Source: Clostridium sp. CAG:1219 (GTDB taxonomy: Bacteria; Bacillota; Clostridia; TANB77; CAG-465). From it: a stretch of 9,276 nt of DNA. Numbering within the stretch: the first letter of the stretch is position 1; the number at the start of each line of letters is the position of its first letter. The notes below the pieces were generated by a model. It did not search any database. It was not told the DNA's origin and saw only the letters and a program-made list of their open reading frames with translations. The stretch spans positions 1 through 9,276 of the forward strand of contig HF996708.1 in NCBI GenBank assembly GCA_000433335.1, given 5' to 3'. Shown here piece by piece: positions 6,082 through 9,276 of this stretch. Both the position numbers and the translations under genes were made by a program.

Positions 6082-6321
6082 ATGTATAAAAACTTACTAG
6101 AATATATAGTAAAGAATCTTGTTGAAAATAAAGATGTAGTTACTATAGAGGAAATTAAGAATGATGAAAAATTAGTTCTTAAATTACATGTTGCAAAAAG
6201 TGATATGGGAAGAATAATTGGTAAAGAAGGTAGAATCATTAAATCAATTAGGGAAATCATATATGCTTATGCAATGAAAAACCATGAAAAGGTTATGGTT
6301 GATGTTGAGGAGATAAAATAG
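6082..6321 (+). CDS. khpA: KH-domain RNA-binding protein KhpA
   Basis: KhpA (YlqC) is a small single-KH-domain RNA-binding protein. In Gram-positive bacteria it partners with KhpB/EloR and affects cell elongation and RNA metabolism. The product is 79 residues, close to the family's usual 75-80. The KH signature GxxG is GKEG at 47-50 within GRIIGKEGRIIKSIREII. A ribosome site GGGAGG (6069-6074) overlaps the last base of the rpsP stop codon, seven bases before the ATG. The gene is 12 nt downstream of rpsP and 3 nt upstream of rimM, so it is translated from the same message. The partner khpB is not in this window. Confidence 0.95.
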   Translation: MYKNLLEYIVKNLVENKDVVTIEEIKNDEKLVLKLHVAKSDMGRIIGKEGRIIKSIREIIYAYAMKNHEKVMVDVEEIK

Positions 6322-6324
6322 TAC

Positions 6325-6822
6325 ATGGAGTTTATCAAAATAGGAAATGTTGCAAATATACATGGTATAAAAGGTGAACTTAGTATTTATCCTTATACTG
6401 ATGATATTGATAATTTTTGCAATTATAAGAAATTTTTTGTAGGAAGTGAAAAAAAAGAGTACAATGTTATAAGGCTTAGACCTCACAAAAACATTATACT
6501 AGCTGTTCTTGATGGTATAAAAAGAAGAGAAGAGGCAGAATTACTAAAAACAAAAGATGTATATATTAGCAAAGATGAATTAAAAAAGTTAGATGAAAAT
6601 TCATATTATATTGATGATTTGATAGGATTAACAATAATAGACAATATTTCAAAAGAAGAAATTGGAAAAATAGTAAATGTAATTAAGTATCCTTCAAATG
6701 ATGTTTATGAAGTAGAATTTAAAAATGAAACTTTTTATATTCCTGCAATATCAGAAGTAGTAAAAAAAATAGATTTAAAAGAATCTAGAGTATATGTGGA
6801 GTTATTGGAAGGATTAAGATGA
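6325..6822 (+). CDS. rimM: 16S rRNA maturation factor RimM
   Basis: RimM binds free 30S subunits and ribosomal protein uS19 and helps mature the 30S head. At 165 residues it has the normal length. The N-terminal beta-barrel starts with IKIGNVANIHGIKGELSI (HG-KGE is a family hallmark). The C-terminal PRC-barrel has YYIDDLIGL (94-102), IGKI, NDVYEV (125-130) and the IPAI-like strand (139-142). Its GAGGAG ribosome site (6307-6312) lies inside the end of khpA, twelve bases before the start, which suggests translational coupling. Its stop codon overlaps the trmD start (ATGA). The rimM-trmD pairing is widely conserved. Confidence 0.95.
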   Translation: MEFIKIGNVANIHGIKGELSIYPYTDDIDNFCNYKKFFVGSEKKEYNVIRLRPHKNIILAVLDGIKRREEAELLKTKDVYISKDELKKLDENSYYIDDLIGLTIIDNISKEEIGKIVNVIKYPSNDVYEVEFKNETFYIPAISEVVKKIDLKESRVYVELLEGLR

Positions 6823-7511
6823 TAAAATTTATTATATTATCATTATTTCCTGAAATGTTTAATGAATTTATAAATGCTAGTGTTATTGGTAGGGCTGTAA
6901 AAAAAGGATTAGTTCAAATAAAAGTTATTAATTTTAGAGAATTTTCAGAAGATAAACATAGAAGAGTTGACTTTCCACCATATGGCGGAGGTAGTGGTAT
7001 GGTTATTTCGCCACTTCCACTTATGAGGGCAATAGAATACTCAAAAGAAATCTTAAAAGGTGAAAAGAAAATAAAAATAATATATCTTTCTCCAAGAGGA
7101 AGACTACTTAATTATGAATTATCTAAAAGTATTGCTGAATCTAATTGTAACTACATTTTAATTTGTGGACATTATGAAGGAATAGATGAGAGAATAATAG
7201 AAAAGTATAATGTTGAGGAAATATCTATTGGAGACTATGTATTAACAGGTGGTGAGCTTGCCTCCCAAGTGCTTTGTGATAGCATAATAAGACTTATACC
7301 AGGAGCGATTGACGAGGGATCTTTAGTAGAAGAATCTCATACAAATAATCTTTTAGAGTATCCGCAATATACTAAACCAGACAATTTTTGTGGTATGGTT
7401 GTTCCAGAAATATTAAAATCTGGGAATCATGAAAAAATAAAAGAATATAGAAAACAGGAATCTATTAGAATTACTAAAAAATATAGACCTGATTTGCTAA
7501 ATAATAAGTAA
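6819..7511 (+). CDS. trmD: tRNA (guanine-N1-)-methyltransferase TrmD
   Basis: TrmD transfers a methyl group from S-adenosylmethionine to N1 of G37 next to the anticodon in tRNAs read at G36-G37, preventing +1 frameshifting. It is a dimeric SPOUT enzyme with a trefoil-knot cofactor site. The 230 residues include [14 protein letters not shown] (55-62), YLSPRGRLL (89-97), [10 protein letters not shown] (116-125) and [13 protein letters not shown] (136-148), which forms the knot. Arg158 aligns with catalytic Arg154 of the E. coli enzyme. Glu172 stands where E. coli has the catalytic base Asp169 (EES in place of EDS). The following loop reads [14 protein letters not shown] where GLL and YTRP are usual. 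Start and rimM stop overlap by four bases. Confidence 0.96.
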   Translation: MIKFIILSLFPEMFNEFINASVIGRAVKKGLVQIKVINFREFSEDKHRRVDFPPYGGGSGMVISPLPLMRAIEYSKEILKGEKKIKIIYLSPRGRLLNYELSKSIAESNCNYILICGHYEGIDERIIEKYNVEEISIGDYVLTGGELASQVLCDSIIRLIPGAIDEGSLVEESHTNNLLEYPQYTKPDNFCGMVVPEILKSGNHEKIKEYRKQESIRITKKYRPDLLNNK

Positions 7512-7525
7512 AAGGAGGGAAAAAA

Positions 7526-7870
7526 ATGGACATTATAAAAGCTATAGAAAAAGAATATTCTAAAGAAAACGTAGGTGACTTTAATATAGGTGATACAGTA
7601 AATGTATCTGTTAAAATAAAAGAAGGAAATAGAGAAAGAATTCAAGTATTTACAGGTACAGTTATAAAACGTCAAAATGCTGGACTTAATGAAACTTTCA
7701 CAGTAAGAAAAATATCTAACGATGTTGGTGTTGAAAGAACATTCCCAGTTCATTCACCAAAAATAGAAAAAATTGAAGTTACAAGACGTGGTGACGTTAG
7801 ACGTGCTAAACTTTACTATCTAAGAGATAGAATAGGTAAAGCAGCTAAGACTAAAGAAAAGAAAGACTAA
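7526..7870 (+). CDS. rplS: 50S ribosomal protein bL19
   Basis: bL19 sits at the 30S-50S interface and contributes to an intersubunit bridge. The product is 114 residues, the family norm. Hallmarks are [45 protein letters not shown], the segment [17 protein letters not shown], and the basic tail [26 protein letters not shown] precedes the ATG by a few bases. It is the last gene of the SRP/ribosome operon and is followed 12 nt later by a terminator, as in other Firmicutes. Confidence 0.98.
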   Translation: MDIIKAIEKEYSKENVGDFNIGDTVNVSVKIKEGNRERIQVFTGTVIKRQNAGLNETFTVRKISNDVGVERTFPVHSPKIEKIEVTRRGDVRRAKLYYLRDRIGKAAKTKEKKD

Positions 7871-7882
7871 TTTTATTAAAGA

Positions 7883-7919
7883 ACTAAATCAATTATATGT
7901 GTTGATTTAGTCTTTTTTT
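7883..7919 (+). terminator. Rho-independent terminator after rplS
   Basis: ACTAAATCAA (7883-7892) pairs with TTGATTTAGT (7902-7911), with a nine-base loop, followed by C and a run of seven T (7913-7919). It closes the ylxM-rplS operon. Confidence 0.88.
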
Positions 7920-7939
7920 ATGTTAATATTTAGTTATCT

Positions 7940-8329
7940 TTGAAAATGGGGGGAGAAGTATGTTTACAATTTATATTAGAACTTTTAATAATAAGTCTTA
8001 TATCACTTATTATTGGTGCTGTAATAGGAGCTCTTATAAGCGTTCCTGTATCTAATGGATTGCTTAAAAATGAAATCTCATCATCTCAAAGTCAGAACAA
8101 TAGTGTTATGGAAAATTTTGGCGCTAGAGATTTTAATAATATGAATGGAAAAAATTTTAATGGAGTTTTACAAGTACAGGAATTTGATAGCATAAATGCG
8201 GTTGTCGATCTAAGAGTTTTAGCTGAACTGCTTGGAGTTGGACTTTTACTTACACTTGTAAGTTCCTTTTCATCAATTTTTAGTATTCAAAGATTTTCAC
8301 CGCTTACAATTTTAAAGGAGAGATCATAA
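7940..8329 (+). pseudogene. C-terminal remnant of a MacB/FtsX-type ABC transporter permease
   Basis: Only the last part of a permease remains. The frame contains one membrane segment (about residues 13-38, rich in Ile/Leu, ending VPVSN), a hydrophilic loop with Asn/Ser/Gln-rich sequence, a second membrane segment (about 93-115, LAELLGVGLLLTLVSSF), and the tail SIQRFSPLTILKERS. That tail is the typical end of FtsX-domain permeases. Intact members have several hundred residues with an N-terminal membrane helix and a large extracellular domain. Here nothing upstream encodes these: a stop (7931-7933) and then the rplS terminator come first. The frame can only open at TTG 7940 or ATG 7946 without a proper ribosome site. 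Its stop overlaps the ATPase start (TAATG). I infer a large 5' deletion. Confidence 0.8.
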
Positions 8330-8986
8330 TGGAAAAAGATATTGTTTTAAATGTTAATAATTTGTCGTATAGATATGATGATGCACCAAAAGATGAATAT
8401 GTCTTAAAAAATTTAAATTATGAATTTGAATGTGGAGTAGTTTATGCAATAAAGGGAAAAAGTGGTAGTGGTAAAACTACATTACTTTCTCTTATAAGTG
8501 GACTTGAGAAAAAGTACGAAGGATCTATTAAGTTTTGTAATACTGAACTTAAAGATATAAATTTGGATGATTATAGAAGTAAAGATATAGGAATTGTATT
8601 TCAAAGTTATAATTTACTACCCCATTTAACAGCTATAGAAAATATAATTTTATCTATGGATATAAGTGGTCAAAAATATGAAAATAAGAGAAAAAAAGCA
8701 GAAGAGTTAATAAAAAGTGTAGGAATTTCTTCTGATAAAAGAGATAGAAGAGTATTAAAGTTATCTGGTGGAACAACAAAGAGTAGCTATTGCAAGAAGT
8801 CTTTCATATAATCCAAAGATAATTTTAGCTGATGAACCTACGGGAAATTTAGATAAGGATACAGAAAATGAGATATTAAAAATATTTAAAAAATTAGCCA
8901 GAAAGGAAAATAAATGTATTATCATCGTTACACATTCTGATAATGTTTGTAATCAATCAGACGTTATATATGAGCTAAAAAAATGA
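8329..8986 (+). pseudogene. ABC transporter ATP-binding protein (MacB/LolD type), frameshifted in the signature motif
   Basis: The two reading frames 8329-8811 and 8768-8986 together encode a MacB/LolD-type ATPase of about 219 residues, the normal length. The first part holds Walker A GKSGSGKTT (43-51), the Q-loop FQSYNLLPHLTAIENI (91-106) and LSGG (145-148). The second frame continues EQQRVAIARSL, Walker B IILADEPTGNLD and the H-loop IIVTHS. At 8767-8776 the DNA reads GGTGGAACAA. Adding GA after GGTGGA would restore LSGGEQQR in one frame, so a 2-nt loss within a GA repeat is the simplest explanation. As read, the first frame ends after LSGG plus a junk tail (TTKSSYCKKSFI), without Walker B. 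The GAG-A-GATC region before ATG 8329 carries AAAGGAGAG. The adjacent permease is also truncated. A sequencing error remains possible. Confidence 0.85.
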
Positions 8987-9025
8987 ATAATGATAAAATT
9001 TCAAAAGCTAGTAAATAAAATATAT

Positions 9026-9065
9026 AAAAAAATGCAGATTTTTTATTTTAAATCTGCATTTTTTT
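9026..9065. terminator. Terminator after the ABC remnants, symmetric and possibly bidirectional
   Basis: AATGCAGATTT (9031-9041) pairs with AAATCTGCATT (9050-9060) around an eight-base loop. It is flanked by A5 on the left (9026-9030) and T5 on the right (9061-9065, part of a seven-T run from 9059), so it could end transcripts from either side. Confidence 0.88.
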
Positions 9066-9073
9066 ATTATATA

Positions 9074-9082
9074 TGTTATAAT
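9074..9082 (+). promoter_or_regulatory. Extended -10 promoter of the 3'-edge membrane protein gene
   Basis: TGTTATAAT, with TG at 9074-9075 and TATAAT at 9077-9082, is identical to the extended -10 elements of ssrA and the 101-aa gene. No good -35 is visible at 17-18 bp (it would fall inside the terminator arm), so the extended -10 would have to carry the promoter. Confidence 0.6.
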
Positions 9083-9112
9083 CTTATAAAGAATTTATTG
9101 GAGGATGATTAC

Positions 9113-9276
9113 ATGGATGATAGAAAAATTATAAAATTGATTTTTTGGATTTTTTTTATAATTGGTACTATAACACTTATTGTAGGTACAGCCATAGCTG
9201 TTAAGATTCTTAATTATAAAGATAAAGTTGAAGTGACAGGTATAATAGATACAATTTTACCACAAGGGGAGGGAGA
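9113..9276 (+). CDS. Partial small membrane protein, possibly DUF3592-like
   Basis: The first 54 codons of a gene run off the right edge. After a basic start (MDDRKIIK) there is one hydrophobic segment (about residues 8-32: LIFWIFFIIG... to ...AIAVKI), then KILNYKDKVEVTGIIDTILPQGEG. The pattern of one N-terminal membrane helix followed by a short V-x-V-T-G-x-I strand resembles the start of DUF3592-type membrane proteins, but too little is present to be sure. The helix may be a signal anchor. GGAGG (9100-9104) stands eight bases before the ATG, and an extended -10 lies upstream, so this is a new transcription unit. Confidence 0.6.
   Translation, partial: MDDRKIIKLIFWIFFIIGTITLIVGTAIAVKILNYKDKVEVTGIIDTILPQGEG

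Noticed and set aside
7960..8050. ATG at 7960 with a good GGGGGGAG site upstream
   Set aside because: It is out of frame with the permease and opens only about 30 codons of sequence without protein-like character. The purine run is more likely part of the decayed permease coding sequence.
1..9276. CRISPR array, insertion sequence, integrase or attachment-site repeats
   Set aside because: No regularly spaced direct repeats, no transposase or integrase motifs and no tRNA-type attachment duplication of the tmRNA 3' end were seen in the window.

Overview
The window is strongly AT-rich and carries gene orders and families typical of low-GC Firmicutes, most likely a member of the Clostridia: ssrA-radA-disA, a CarD-type regulator, and the ylxM-ffh-rpsP-khpA-rimM-trmD-rplS translation cluster. 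Shine-Dalgarno sites are canonical (AAGGAGG-like) and codons mostly end in A or T. The species cannot be named from sequence alone. All genes lie on the + strand and no mobile element, CRISPR array or phage gene is visible.

Region 1 (1-2887) is a ribosome-rescue and DNA-integrity block. A complete one-piece tmRNA (40-397) with encoded CCA is followed after only 17 nt by radA (branch-migration ATPase), then disA (c-di-AMP synthase that senses branched DNA). No terminator is visible between them, so the three probably share a transcript.

Region 2 (2888-4020) holds two single-gene units, each with its own sigma-A-type promoter and hairpin-plus-T terminator: a CarD-family RNA polymerase-binding regulator and an unrecognised 101-codon basic protein whose codon use differs from its neighbours.

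Region 3 (4040-7919) is one long operon. It starts from a perfect-consensus promoter (TTGACA, 17 bp, TATAAT) whose predicted start site sits in a 20-bp perfect palindrome, and ends in a clear terminator after rplS. It encodes SRP-dependent targeting (YlxM, Ffh), two ribosomal proteins (bS16, bL19), a KH RNA-binding protein, the 16S maturation factor RimM and the tRNA methyltransferase TrmD.

Region 4 (7920-9065) contains the remains of a MacB/FtsX-type ABC exporter: only the C-terminal part of the permease survives, and the ATPase gene is broken by an apparent 2-nt deletion in its LSGGEQQR signature. A terminator ends this region. A new extended -10 promoter then drives a small membrane protein cut off by the window edge (9113-9276).

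I see no clear new multi-gene system. The items most worth following are the orphan 101-aa gene, the palindrome over the SRP-operon start site, the related inverted repeat at the carD promoter, and the decaying ABC exporter.
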